A stretch of DNA of 64,000 bases from Caulobacter sp. CCUG 60055 (GCF_022750545.1 NZ_PUIC01000001.1:728956-792955); one strand, 5' to 3'. Positions 27,639 to 36,720 are shown, counted from the first letter of the stretch. The notes: generated by a model not told the origin, from the sequence alone. Program-made: numbers and translations.

Positions 27639-27673
27639 GCCGAACGCCCCTCGCACGCTTTATGTCGTTCGGC
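27639..27673 (-). promoter_or_regulatory. Hairpin directly upstream of the pccA start
   Basis: A perfect 8-bp inverted repeat (27639-27646 with 27666-27673) with a 19-base loop ends two bases before the pccA start codon. On the mRNA the GAGGGG ribosome-binding site lies at the edge of the loop next to the stem. The hairpin could limit ribosome access. It may also act at DNA level as an operator. Confidence 0.5.
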
Positions 27674-27826
27674 GTTCGAGTAAACGCCGGCCCGGGGCTT
27701 GGCAATGCGCGACGTCGCGGCAGTCCGGCGCGCGCCCTCCCCGCGCCGGCGCGCGAAACCATGGCGCCGAACGAAGACGCCCCCTAAGTTCTAGGCTGCA
27801 CGCCGTTCACGACGAAAGAGCCCGCC

Positions 27827-28318
27827 ATGTCCACCGGGACCCCGCATGTTTCCGCCTCGGGCTTCGACCTCTCCGCGCCCTCGGCCGCCGAGCGCCAGCG
27901 GCTGGAGGCGTCCCTGACCCAGGAGGAACGCGAGGTGCTGCTGCTTCACGGCACCGAGGCGCCGTTCTGCGGCGGGCTCCTGAACCAGAAGTCGGCCGGG
28001 GTCTATGGCTGCCGGCTGTGCGGCCTGCCGCTGTTCCGCAGCCTGGCCAAGTTCGAGAGCGGCACGGGCTGGCCGAGTTTCTTCGAGCCGTTCGATCCGG
28101 CGCACGTCAAGCTGGTCGAGGACCTCAGCTACGGCATGCGCCGGGTCGAGACGCGCTGCGCCCGTTGCGACAGCCACCAGGGCCACGTGTTCCCCGACGG
28201 GCCGCCCCCGACGCGCCTGCGCTACTGCATCAACTCGGTGTCGCTGACCTTCACCGCCGACGGCGAGCCCCTGCCGGACCTGCTGGGGCGCGGGCCGCCC
28301 GAGGGCGTCAGCATCTGA
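27827..28318 (+). CDS. msrB: Peptide-methionine (R)-S-oxide reductase
   Basis: MsrB reduces the R-sulfoxide of methionine in proteins, repairing oxidative damage. The 163-residue product has the zinc-binding pairs CRLC (Cys62, Cys65) and CARC (Cys111, Cys114), the ESGTGWPSF motif, and the catalytic Cys in RYCINS (Cys134). No signal peptide is visible, so it is cytoplasmic. It is divergent from pccA and convergent with a small secreted cysteine protein. Its position between the two carboxylase genes is unusual. Confidence 0.95.
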   Translation: MSTGTPHVSASGFDLSAPSAAERQRLEASLTQEEREVLLLHGTEAPFCGGLLNQKSAGVYGCRLCGLPLFRSLAKFESGTGWPSFFEPFDPAHVKLVEDLSYGMRRVETRCARCDSHQGHVFPDGPPPTRLRYCINSVSLTFTADGEPLPDLLGRGPPEGVSI

Positions 28319-28333
28319 CGGATCGGCTCGGAC

Positions 28334-28663
28334 TCAGCAGCCGCCGCCACCGGTGGCCCCGGCCACGCAGTTGCGGGTGAGCGCCTTCTGGCCGCTATCC
28401 TCGACCATCTCCCGCGCCTGACGCGCGGTTTCGTCCCACTCCGCCTTGGTCCGGCAAATCTTATGGCCGCCAAGGCGAGAACCAGTGACCGTGATCGTCT
28501 TGCAGATCTTATCCGGCTCGGCCGGTTTGGCCGAAGACTGAGCGGCTGCCGGCGGATGGGTGCCGTCACCCTGAGCAGGAGCTTGAGCAAAAGCGACGGC
28601 CGCTGACAGCCCGCACGCAATCACCGCCACGACACCCAACGACTGAGAAAAGCGCTTCGACAC
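28334..28663 (-). CDS. Small secreted cysteine-containing protein
   Basis: The 109-residue product has a signal peptide (about residues 1-27, ending in AFAQ) and a mature part with a KICKTI...TGSRLGG...KICRTKAEWDE segment (about 53-80), then NCV and a GGGGC ending: four Cys in total. The TGSRLG/KxCxTxxEW pattern recurs in small secreted proteins of Caulobacterales and Sphingomonadales, function unknown. The GTG at 28663 is chosen because AGGGGA precedes it; an upstream ATG at 28726 would spoil the signal peptide. It ends 15 bases from msrB. Confidence 0.75.
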   Translation of the reverse strand: MSKRFSQSLGVVAVIACGLSAAVAFAQAPAQGDGTHPPAAAQSSAKPAEPDKICKTITVTGSRLGGHKICRTKAEWDETARQAREMVEDSGQKALTRNCVAGATGGGGC

Positions 28664-28755
28664 TGAAAATCCCCTAAACAGATGGCGGGACCATAAACCT
28701 TCCGTTGCAATCGTCAAACGCGCCACACATCCGGGAGGCGCACACGCGCCCGCCC

Positions 28756-30288
28756 TTAGAGCGGGATGTTGTCGTGCTTCTTCCAGGGGTTGGAGAGCTG
28801 CTTGTTCTTCAGGCTCTTCAACGCGCGCACGATCCGCCGGCGCGTGCCGTGCGGCATGATGACGTCGTCGATATAGCCGCGCTGGGCCGCCACGAACGGG
28901 TTGGCGAACCGCTCCTTGTACTCGGCCTCGCGGGCGGCGATGGCCTCGGCGTCGCCGATGTCCTGGCGGAAGATGATCTCCACCGCCCCCTTGGCGCCCA
29001 TCACCGCGATCTCGGCGGTCGGCCAGGCGTAGTTGACGTCGCCGCGCAGGTGCTTGGAGCTCATGACGTCATAGGCGCCGCCATAGGCCTTGCGGGTGAT
29101 CAGGGTGATCTTCGGAACCGTGGCCTCGGCGTAGGCGAACAAGAGCTTGGCGCCGTGCTTGATCAGCGCGCCGTACTCCTGCTTGGTCCCAGGCATGAAG
29201 CCCGGCACGTCGACCAGGGTCAAAAGCGGGATGTTGAAAGCGTCGCAGAAGCGCACGAAACGCGCGGCCTTGCGGCTGGCGTCGATGTCCAGCACCCCGG
29301 CCAGCACCTGCGGCTGGTTGGCGACCACGCCCACCGTCTCGCCGTCCATCCGGGCGAAGCCGCAGATGATGTTCTTGGCCCATTCCGACGAGATCTCGAA
29401 GAAGTCCGCCTCGTCGACGACCTTCAGGATCAGCTCCTTCATGTCGTAGGGCTTGTTCGGATTGGCCGGGACCAGCGTGTCGAGGCTGCGCTCCTCCCGG
29501 TCGGGGTCGTCGAAGCTGCGCCGGGCCGGCGGCTTCTCGCGATTCGACAGCGGCAGGAAATCGACCAGGCGGCGGATCTGGGTCATCGCCTCGAGATCGT
29601 TCTCGAACGCCCCCTCGGCCACGCCGGACTTCATGGCGTGGACCCGCGCCCCGCCCAGCTCCTCGTGGGTGACGACCTCGTTGGTGACGGTCTTCACCAC
29701 GTCCGGGCCGGTCACGTACATGTAGGAGGTGTCCTTCACCATGAAGATGAAGTCGGTCATGGCCGGCGAATAGACGTCGCCGCCGGCGCAGGGGCCCATG
29801 ATCACCGAGATCTGCGGGATGACGCCCGAGGACAGCACGTTCTCGAGGAAGATGTCGGCGTAGCCGGCCAGGCTGTCGACGCCCTCCTGGATGCGGGCGC
29901 CGCCGGCGTCGAACAGGCCTATCAGCGGCGCGCCGACCTTGGCGGCCTGGCGCTGGACCTTGACGATCTTGCTGGCGTGCGCGGCCGACAGCGAGCCGCC
30001 GAACACGGTGAAGTCCTTGGAGAACACGTAGACGACGCGGCCGTTGATCGTGCCCCAGCCGGTGACGACGCCGTCGCCGGGCACCTTCTGGTTCTCCATG
30101 CCGAAGTCGTTGCAGCGGTGCTCGACGAACATGTCGAACTCCTCGAACGAATTCTCGTCGAGCAGGAGGTCGATGCGCTCCCGCGCGGTCAGCTTGCCCT
30201 TGGCGTGCTGGGAGGCGATGCGCTTTTCCCCGCCGCCCGCGCGAGCCTGGGCGCGGCGACGATCGAGTTCCTCAAGAATATGCTGCAC
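28756..30288 (-). CDS. pccB: Propionyl-CoA carboxylase beta subunit
   Basis: The carboxyltransferase subunit moves the carboxyl group from biotin to propionyl-CoA, making methylmalonyl-CoA. The 510-residue protein has the two crotonase-like carboxyltransferase halves: [36 protein letters not shown] (about residues 115-128), [16 protein letters not shown] and the C-terminal [21 protein letters not shown] (about 405-425). The ending [13 protein letters not shown] is typical. The ATP12 gene lies 86 bases upstream on the same strand. pccA is further downstream. Confidence 0.94.
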   Translation of the reverse strand: MQHILEELDRRRAQARAGGGEKRIASQHAKGKLTARERIDLLLDENSFEEFDMFVEHRCNDFGMENQKVPGDGVVTGWGTINGRVVYVFSKDFTVFGGSLSAAHASKIVKVQRQAAKVGAPLIGLFDAGGARIQEGVDSLAGYADIFLENVLSSGVIPQISVIMGPCAGGDVYSPAMTDFIFMVKDTSYMYVTGPDVVKTVTNEVVTHEELGGARVHAMKSGVAEGAFENDLEAMTQIRRLVDFLPLSNREKPPARRSFDDPDREERSLDTLVPANPNKPYDMKELILKVVDEADFFEISSEWAKNIICGFARMDGETVGVVANQPQVLAGVLDIDASRKAARFVRFCDAFNIPLLTLVDVPGFMPGTKQEYGALIKHGAKLLFAYAEATVPKITLITRKAYGGAYDVMSSKHLRGDVNYAWPTAEIAVMGAKGAVEIIFRQDIGDAEAIAAREAEYKERFANPFVAAQRGYIDDVIMPHGTRRRIVRALKSLKNKQLSNPWKKHDNIPL

Positions 30289-30374
30289 GACCCTGGCGTT
30301 CCCTCGTCATCCGGTACGGGCGAAGGCGTAGAGAAACGTCAGGGTGATGACAAGCGGCGCCGTCGCGGCAGCGG

Positions 30375-31109
30375 TCAGACGCGCAGGGCCGCGAACCAGC
30401 GCTCCAGCAGGACCGCCTCGCCCTTCAGGCGCTCCGCCCGCTCGGCGGCCTCCTCGTCGACGCCCCATTGTTCCTGCTGGAAAACCTCGTCCAGCCGCGA
30501 GAGGTCGAAAGCCGCCTCCCCGTCCAGCTTGTCGTGCAACATGGCCAGGGCCAGCACCGTCGAGCCCAGCAGCCCCGCCGCCATGGCCAGGCCGGCCAGG
30601 GCGAAATCGTCGAGGGCGGCGGCGGCGGCCTCGATCCGGGCCAGGGTCTCGGCCGGCTGGGCCTGGTGGACGACGCCGGTGACGCGGACGAATCGCAGGC
30701 CGAGGTCGCTTTCCGCCCAATCGAGCACGGCGCCCCAGCGGCGGGCCTGCCGTTCGACCAGGGCCTCCGGCCCGTCGGCGAAATAGCAGACCAGATCGGA
30801 GCCGGCGTAGCGGGCGACCTCGGCCGCCGTCTCGGCATGGGCGCCGGCCACGCGGTCGAGCGCGGTGTAGGCCAGCCGGGTCGCCGGCATGTCGGGCAAT
30901 ACGACGGTCTCGCCCTGCGCCGACCATTCGCCGGCGATCAACGCGGCCAGACCGGCGGTCGGGACCACCAGCGGCCGACCGGCGGGAGTCTTGGGCGCGC
31001 GCCCGTCGAGGAAGACGCCATGGCCGGCCTCCGAGGGCCGGGCCTCGACCGACGCATAGAAGCGCCGGGGGCGCTCGGGACCGTCGCCGAACTTCTTGGG
31101 CGGCTGCAT
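30375..31109 (-). CDS. ATP12 family F1-ATPase assembly chaperone
   Basis: The 244-residue product matches the ATP12 family, which helps assemble the F1 alpha subunit in mitochondria and alphaproteobacteria. It has the N-terminal KKFGDGPERPRRFYASVEA segment, LDGRAPKTPAGRPLVVPT, and the DLVCYFADGPEALVERQARRW motif (about residues 110-130). The C-terminal part is helical with a QQEQWGVDEEA stretch. No atp genes are in the window. It is the likely first gene of a unit with pccB. Confidence 0.88.
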   Translation of the reverse strand: MQPPKKFGDGPERPRRFYASVEARPSEAGHGVFLDGRAPKTPAGRPLVVPTAGLAALIAGEWSAQGETVVLPDMPATRLAYTALDRVAGAHAETAAEVARYAGSDLVCYFADGPEALVERQARRWGAVLDWAESDLGLRFVRVTGVVHQAQPAETLARIEAAAAALDDFALAGLAMAAGLLGSTVLALAMLHDKLDGEAAFDLSRLDEVFQQEQWGVDEEAAERAERLKGEAVLLERWFAALRV

Positions 31110-31200
31110 GATGGGGGACCTCGCTGTTCGGTCGCGACGGATCGCGACCGCGCTCCCGTGCAAGACAGGAGCCGACTTTGCAAGATGCGGAGAGCATGAG

Positions 31201-32556
31201 GTGACCACCAGCGACCGCGACATGACGGCGGCTGTCGCCGCCACCCGGTTCGGTCTCGGCGCCCGGCCCGGCGAGATCGCCGCCGCCCGGAGCGACCCGA
31301 GGGGCTGGCTGAAGGCCCAGATCCGCCCGGAGGGCGCCGAGCAGCCCGACCCCGCCCTGCCCTCGACCGCCGACCGCATCGCCGACTTCCAGGACTATCA
31401 GCAGGCCAAGAAGGACCCGAACGCCCTCAAGTCGATGCTGCGCAAGGAATATCTGGGCACGGCCGACGAGTTCATGGCCCGCGCCCGTCTGGCCGCCCAG
31501 ACCGACGGCGGCTTTCGCGAGCGCTGGACGCTGTTCTGGATCAACCACTTCGCGGTGGCGGCCAACAAGGGCCTGATGCCCGCCGTCGTCGGCCCGTTCG
31601 AGCGCGAGGCCCTGCGCCCCCACGTGTTCGGCCGCTTCGAGGACCTGCTGACGGCCTCGACCCGCCATCCGGCCATGCTGGTCTATCTCGACCAGGCGCA
31701 GTCGGCGGGACCGGACAGCCCGGCGGCCCGGCGCAACCGCAAGCTCGGCCTCAACGAGAATCTCGGCCGCGAGATCATGGAGCTGCATACGGTCGGCGTC
31801 GACGCCGGCTACCAGCAGGCCGACGTCACCGAATTCGCCCGCGCCCTGACCGGATGGAGCTTCGGCGGGCCACGCGATCCCGATCCGTCGACGCGCGGGC
31901 GGTTCATCTTCCGGGCCAACCTGCACGAGCCTGGCGCGCGCCGGGTGATGGGCCGCGCCTACGGCGACGGCGGCGAGGCCCAGGCCCGCGCCGTCCTGCG
32001 CGACCTGGCCGCCCACCCGGCCACCGCCCGCCATGTGGCGGTCAAGCTCGCCCGCCATTTCGTCGCCGACGATCCGCCACCCGCCCTGACCGCCCGCCTC
32101 GAACACAGCTTCCGCGACAGCGACGGCCGCCTGGATCAGGTCGCCGCCGCCCTGGTCGACGCGCCCGAGGCCTGGAGCCCGGCCGCGGCCAAGTTCAAGA
32201 CCCCCTATGAATTCCTGATCTCCAGCTGGCGCGCGCTGGGCGCCGCCCCCGCCGCCCCGCGCGACATCATCGCCCCGCTCAACACCTTCGGCCAGCGCGC
32301 CTTCACGCCGCCCTCGCCCAAGGGCTGGGCCGACGTCGCCGGCGACTGGGCCGCCCCGGACGCCATCGTCAAGCGCATGACGTGGTCGGAGGCCTTCGCC
32401 GCGGCCAACATGGGCGACGCCGACCCCGCCCAGATCGCCCAGAACGCGCTGGGCGCCCGCCTGTCCCCGGTCGTCGCCAAGGCGGTCGACCGGGCCGAGA
32501 GCCGCAAGGAGGCCCTGGCCGTCCTGCTGATGTCCCCGGAGTTCCAACGCCGATGA
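31201..32556 (+). CDS. DUF1800 domain protein
   Basis: The 451-residue product matches DUF1800: VAATRFGLGARPGEIAAA near the N-terminus, RWTLFWINHFAVAANKG (about residues 102-118), LGLNENLGREIMELHTVGVD (about 182-201) and the C-terminal LLMSPEFQRR ending typical of the family. The GTG at 31201 has a GGAGAG site upstream; an ATG at 31222 is possible. No classical signal peptide is visible, although relatives are thought to act with exported DUF1501 partners. The stop overlaps the DUF1501 start by 4 bases. The function is unknown. Confidence 0.88.
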   Translation: MTTSDRDMTAAVAATRFGLGARPGEIAAARSDPRGWLKAQIRPEGAEQPDPALPSTADRIADFQDYQQAKKDPNALKSMLRKEYLGTADEFMARARLAAQTDGGFRERWTLFWINHFAVAANKGLMPAVVGPFEREALRPHVFGRFEDLLTASTRHPAMLVYLDQAQSAGPDSPAARRNRKLGLNENLGREIMELHTVGVDAGYQQADVTEFARALTGWSFGGPRDPDPSTRGRFIFRANLHEPGARRVMGRAYGDGGEAQARAVLRDLAAHPATARHVAVKLARHFVADDPPPALTARLEHSFRDSDGRLDQVAAALVDAPEAWSPAAAKFKTPYEFLISSWRALGAAPAAPRDIIAPLNTFGQRAFTPPSPKGWADVAGDWAAPDAIVKRMTWSEAFAAANMGDADPAQIAQNALGARLSPVVAKAVDRAESRKEALAVLLMSPEFQRR

Positions 32557-33842
32557 CCCGCCTCCTGACCGCGCCCAGCCGCCGCGCCGCCCTGTTCGCC
32601 GCGGCCGGCCTCGGCCTCTCCGTCACCTTCCTCGGCCGTCAGGCCTTCGCCGCCTCGGAAGGCGCGGCCGCCCGGCGCAAGCTGGTGGTCGTCATCTGCC
32701 GCGGGGCCATGGACGGCCTGTCGGTGTCGCCGCCGGTGGGCGATCCGGACTATCGCGGCCTGCGCGGCGAGATCGCCATCGCCGGCTTCGGCCAGCCCGG
32801 CGGCGCGCTGCCGCTGGACGACACCTTCGGCCTGCACCCCAAGCTGACCGCCATCCACGACCTGGCCATGAAGGGGCAGGCCCGCATCGCTCCAGCCATC
32901 GCCACGCCCGACCGGGCGCGCTCGCACTTCGAGGCCCAGGACGTGCTGGAGACCGGCATGAGCGGCGTCTATGCGGCCGACTCCGGCTGGCTCAACCGCG
33001 CGCTCCAGGCGCTGTCGGCCCAGCGCAAGGTCGAGGCCCTGTCGGTCGGCGCCCAGGCCCCGTTGATCCTGCGCGGCAAGGTCCAGGCCGCGTCCTGGTC
33101 GCCTGGCGGCTATCGCGACGCCGATCCGCGCCTGCCCGGCATCCTGGCCGACCTCTACGCCGGCGACCCATTGCTCGGCCCGGCCCTCGCGGCCGGCCTG
33201 CGCACCGAGGCCATGGCCAAGGCCGCCGTCGATCCGGCTCCGCCCGCGCCCGGCCCTATGGCCGCCGACGTCGCCATGAATCAGGCGGGCGGAGCGCAAC
33301 AGCTCCAGGCCCGGGCCCAGCAGGCCGCCGCCGGCCAGGCGCGCAACCTGGGCGCCACGCTGGCCAAGTTCATGATCGAGCCCAACGGCCCGCAGATCGC
33401 CGCCGTCTCGCTCGACGGCTTCGACACCCACGCCAACCAGGGCGCGGCCGAGGGCCAGCTGGCCAATCGCCTGCTCTATCTGGACTCGATGATCGACGGC
33501 CTGACCTCCGGGCTCGGGCCGGCGTGGAGCGACACCCTGATCCTGGTCTGCACCGAGTTCGGCCGCACCGCCCGCGTCAACGGCACGCGCGGCACCGACC
33601 ACGGCACCGCCTCCACCGCGTTGATCCTGGGCGGCGGGCTGAAGGGACGCGGCGTCGTCGGCGACTGGCCGACCCTGCGCCAGGCCCGCCTGTTCGAGAA
33701 CCGCGACACCGCGCCGACGCTGGACATGCGCAGCCTGTTCAAGGGCGCCCTGGCCGACCAGCTGGGCCTTGACCGACGAACGCTCGACACCGTGGTCTTT
33801 CCGGGCGCCGCCGACGCCCCGCCGGTGCGCGATCTGGTCTAG
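32553..33842 (+). CDS. DUF1501 domain protein with Tat-like signal
   Basis: The 429-residue product begins with a twin-arginine type signal (SRRAALFAAAGLGLSVTF, cleaved after about residue 34), so it is probably exported folded. The body is a DUF1501 sulfatase/alkaline-phosphatase-like fold: VVVICRGAMDGLSV, SLDGFDTHANQGA (about residues 285-300), VCTEFGRTARVNGTRGTDHGTAS and GRGVVGDWP. It is translationally coupled to the DUF1800 gene by an ATGA overlap. DUF1800/DUF1501 pairs are widespread, and their reaction is not established. Confidence 0.88.
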   Translation: MTRLLTAPSRRAALFAAAGLGLSVTFLGRQAFAASEGAAARRKLVVVICRGAMDGLSVSPPVGDPDYRGLRGEIAIAGFGQPGGALPLDDTFGLHPKLTAIHDLAMKGQARIAPAIATPDRARSHFEAQDVLETGMSGVYAADSGWLNRALQALSAQRKVEALSVGAQAPLILRGKVQAASWSPGGYRDADPRLPGILADLYAGDPLLGPALAAGLRTEAMAKAAVDPAPPAPGPMAADVAMNQAGGAQQLQARAQQAAAGQARNLGATLAKFMIEPNGPQIAAVSLDGFDTHANQGAAEGQLANRLLYLDSMIDGLTSGLGPAWSDTLILVCTEFGRTARVNGTRGTDHGTASTALILGGGLKGRGVVGDWPTLRQARLFENRDTAPTLDMRSLFKGALADQLGLDRRTLDTVVFPGAADAPPVRDLV

Positions 33843-33848
33843 CGGCCG

Positions 33849-35357
33849 TCAGGCCGGCGCGACGTCGAAGGCCATGGTCAGCCGGCTTTCCTCAGTCGTG
33901 AACGGCTCGGTCCCGTGCCACATGTAGGACGGGAACAGCACCAGCCGCCCCGGCTTGGGCTTGACGTAGTGCTCGGGGCCCTGACGCGGCGTGATCTTGG
34001 ACGGCGGCTGGCCGAAACGGATCCATCCCTCGCGCGCGCCGCCGTCGAGCGCCGCCTGCGGCACCTCGACATAGAAGGCCGACGACAGCCAGCCCTTGGG
34101 ATGGAAGTGGTCGACATGGAAACCGTTGGGCCGCAGCAGCACCGACCACGAGCCGGCGATCCGGTAGCGGCCGGTGTTCTTCTGGGTCAGCGGATGCTCG
34201 CGCCCAGTCCCGACCGCCGCCATATAGGCTCGGATCGGCGCGTCAATGGCCTTGAAGAAGGCCTGTACGGCCGGATCGTCCAGGGTCCGCAGGTCGACCA
34301 TGGTCTGGCCGCCTCCGCGCAGGGTCTGCTCGGGCGGATGGAACGAGAAGCCGTGGATGCGCCGCAGGCTGGTCGCCAGGTCGGCCAGATAGGCGTCGAG
34401 GTCGGGCCAGCCCTCGGGCGTCTCAATGTCGTAGGGGCGCACGAAACGGTCGTAGTCGTAGAGCCACCGGGCCGCCGGATCGCCGACGGCGCGGGCGGCG
34501 GTGGCCAGCCAGCCGCAGGCGGCCTGGTTGGCGGGCTCCAGCCGCACGGCCTGGACGATGGTGTCGAACGCCTCGCGCGCGCGGCCCTGGGCCAGCAGCA
34601 ACGAGGTGAGCAGCACCTTCACCGACACGTCGGACGGCGCTCGCGCCTCGGCCTGACGCGCCAGCACGACGCCTTCGTCCTCGCGCCCTTCGTCGAGGGC
34701 CAGTTGGGCCAGGCCGATCAGCAGCAGCAGATCGCCGGGCGTGCGGCGGAGCGCGTCCTCCAGCACCACCCGACGGCGGTCGGCCCGGTCGCCGGCCTGA
34801 AGCAGCCTCGCCTTGGCCAGGGCGATCAGGGCTGTCGGCCCCCCGGCCCGCGCCGCCGCGTCGAGCGGGCGCAGCGCCGCCTCGACGTCGCCCGTGCGCA
34901 TCCAGCGCAGCCGGCCGTGCTCTTCGGCCGCTTCGAAATAGGCCGGCCGGCGCTTCAGCACCTGGGCGTAGGCCTTGTCGGCGCCGTCGAGGTCGTTGAG
35001 GTAGTGCAGCGCCCGGGCGTAGACCAGCCAAGTCTCCGGGGCGTCGAGCTTGAGCGCGAACGCCTTCTCGACCGCCGCCTTGGCCTCGGCGGCCTGCAGC
35101 ATGTCGCCGAGGGTGGCGGCGAGGTTGTGCCAGGCCACGCCGCTGTTGGGATAGAGGGCGATGGCCCGGCGGTTGGTCGCCAGCGCCGCCTCCGGCCTGC
35201 CGACGCCCTTGAGCGCCGAGGCGTGGGCGACCAGCGTCGCATGGCTGGGCGTCAGGCCGGCGGCCAGCGGCGCCAGCAGGTTCACCGCCTCGGCCGGACG
35301 TCCCTGGGCGATCAGCCCCTCGGCCAGGGACACCGGATCCTGAGATCCGGGGATCAA
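33849..35357 (-). CDS. TPR protein with 2OG-Fe(II) oxygenase domain
   Basis: The product has about 502 residues. The first 280 contain TPR-like helical repeats (for example RPAEAVNLLAPLAAG, GRPEAALATNRRAIALYP). The last 200 form a putative 2-oxoglutarate/iron dioxygenase of the TIGR02466 type, with HVDHFHPKGWLSSAFYVE (iron-binding His and Asp), a second His in FPSYMWHGTEPF and an Arg in ESRLTMAFDV. It may hydroxylate a protein partner held by the TPRs. The start is uncertain: a TTG at 35357 overlaps the rluC-type stop (TTGA), and a GTG at 35333 with AGGA upstream is the alternative. Confidence 0.8.
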   Translation of the reverse strand: MIPGSQDPVSLAEGLIAQGRPAEAVNLLAPLAAGLTPSHATLVAHASALKGVGRPEAALATNRRAIALYPNSGVAWHNLAATLGDMLQAAEAKAAVEKAFALKLDAPETWLVYARALHYLNDLDGADKAYAQVLKRRPAYFEAAEEHGRLRWMRTGDVEAALRPLDAAARAGGPTALIALAKARLLQAGDRADRRRVVLEDALRRTPGDLLLLIGLAQLALDEGREDEGVVLARQAEARAPSDVSVKVLLTSLLLAQGRAREAFDTIVQAVRLEPANQAACGWLATAARAVGDPAARWLYDYDRFVRPYDIETPEGWPDLDAYLADLATSLRRIHGFSFHPPEQTLRGGGQTMVDLRTLDDPAVQAFFKAIDAPIRAYMAAVGTGREHPLTQKNTGRYRIAGSWSVLLRPNGFHVDHFHPKGWLSSAFYVEVPQAALDGGAREGWIRFGQPPSKITPRQGPEHYVKPKPGRLVLFPSYMWHGTEPFTTEESRLTMAFDVAPA

Positions 35358-36340
35358 CGGCGCTTGCCCTTGCCGGCGAACGGCTCGGGGTCGGCCTCGT
35401 GTTCGTCGAAGCCGAAGTGGGCGAAGCCGGCCTTCAGCTCCTTGCTGATCGGCGCCTCGACGATGAGCATGCCGCCGGACGGGTGCGGCAGCACCACGCG
35501 GCGAGCGTGCAGTTGCAGCTTGAGCGGCCCCGACAGGGCGTTCGAGGCCTCGTCGCCGTATTTCGGGTCGCCCAGGATCGGATGGCCTATGGCCTTCATG
35601 TGCGCCCGCAGCTGGTGGGTGCGGCCGGTATGGGGCCGCAGCGCCATCCAGGCGGCGCGACCGGCGGCCCGCGACACGGTGACATATTCCGTCTCGGCGG
35701 GATCGGCCTTGGGGTCCTTGGGATCGGCGGGGACCACCAGCTCGCGGTCGTTGAGGCCCTTCTTGGCCAGATGCAGCTCGATCACCCCCTCGGCCGGCTT
35801 GGGATTGCCGGCGACGATGGCCCAATAGGTCTTCTGGGCCCGGCGCTTGGCGAAGGCGCCCGACAGCTTGGCCGCCGCGGCCGGGGTCTTGCCCAGCAGC
35901 AGCACGCCCGAGGTGTCGCGGTCGAGACGATGGACGAGGCGCGGCCGCTCCAGGCCCTCGCCCCAGGCGCCGAGCAGGCGGTCGATGTGCTTGGTGGTCT
36001 TGGTGCCGCCCTGCACGGCCAGGCCCGACGGCTTGTTCAGGGCCAGGACCTCTTCGTCCTCGTAGATCACCAGCGAACGGGCGAAGGCGGCGTCGCGGGC
36101 CGAGATCGTCGCCTTCTCGGCCGGATCGGGCGCGTCGGGCAAAGGCGGTACGCGCACCTGCGAGCCGGCCGCCAGCCGCATGTCAGCCTTGGCGCGCGCG
36201 CCGTCGACGCGGATCTGGCCCGAGCGGACGAGCTTCTGGATCTGGATATGGTTCAGGTGGGGCCAGCGGCGCTTGAACCAGCGGTCGAGCCGCACGCCGT
36301 CCTCGCCGGCGTCCACATAAAGGGTGCGGACCTCCTTCAT
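35354..36340 (-). CDS. RluC/RluD-type pseudouridine synthase
   Basis: The 328-residue enzyme makes pseudouridine in RNA, probably 23S rRNA. It has an N-terminal S4 RNA-binding domain (LDRWFKRRWPHLNHIQIQKL, residues 18-37), the catalytic Asp in RLVHRLDRDTSGVLL (Asp140), and the ALRPHTGRTHQLRAHM motif (about 241-256). The position of the Asp and the S4 domain fit the RluC/RluD branch; the exact target cannot be read from sequence. Its ATG overlaps the crcB stop by 4 bases and its stop overlaps the next start. Confidence 0.92.
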   Translation of the reverse strand: MKEVRTLYVDAGEDGVRLDRWFKRRWPHLNHIQIQKLVRSGQIRVDGARAKADMRLAAGSQVRVPPLPDAPDPAEKATISARDAAFARSLVIYEDEEVLALNKPSGLAVQGGTKTTKHIDRLLGAWGEGLERPRLVHRLDRDTSGVLLLGKTPAAAAKLSGAFAKRRAQKTYWAIVAGNPKPAEGVIELHLAKKGLNDRELVVPADPKDPKADPAETEYVTVSRAAGRAAWMALRPHTGRTHQLRAHMKAIGHPILGDPKYGDEASNALSGPLKLQLHARRVVLPHPSGGMLIVEAPISKELKAGFAHFGFDEHEADPEPFAGKGKRR

Positions 36341-36720
36341 GCGAAGATCCGCCGCGCCACGGTGAGGCCGAGGAACAGCGCGCCGACCGCCAGCAGGACC
36401 GACGCGGTCACATAGCTGAACGCCTGGCCGTAGGACCGCTTCTCGATCATCAGCGCCACCTCCAGCGAGAAGGCCGAGAAGGTGGTGAAGCCGCCCAGCA
36501 CCCCGACGCCGAGCAGGACGCGCCACTTGTCCTGGCCGATCCCGCCGCGATGGGCGAGCCAGCCGGCCAGCAGGCCCATGAACAGGCCGCCGATGACGTT
36601 GACGATGAAGGTGCCGAACGGCCAGCCGGAGCCGAAGACCTGCAGCGCGCGGGCGCCGACGACGTAGCGGGCCACGGCGCCCGCCGCCCCGCCGACCGCG
36701 ACAAGAAGAACTCTGTTCAT
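36337..36720 (-). CDS. crcB: Fluoride ion channel
   Basis: CrcB (Fluc) exports fluoride as a dimer in the inner membrane. The 127-residue product has four hydrophobic helices and the family motifs: VGGAAGAVARYVVGA (residues 9-23), GTFIVNVIGGLFMGLLAG (about 36-53) and GVLGGFTTFSAFSLE (about 73-87). No fluoride riboswitch fits in the 42-base gap upstream. It is embedded in a minus-strand series and overlaps the synthase gene by 4 bases. Confidence 0.95.
   Translation of the reverse strand: MNRVLLVAVGGAAGAVARYVVGARALQVFGSGWPFGTFIVNVIGGLFMGLLAGWLAHRGGIGQDKWRVLLGVGVLGGFTTFSAFSLEVALMIEKRSYGQAFSYVTASVLLAVGALFLGLTVARRIFA

Noticed and set aside
30307..30374. A possible 23-residue hydrophobic peptide between the ATP12 gene and pccB
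   Set aside because: It has no ATG, GTG or TTG start; only a CTG overlaps the ATP12 stop. It is too weak to call.
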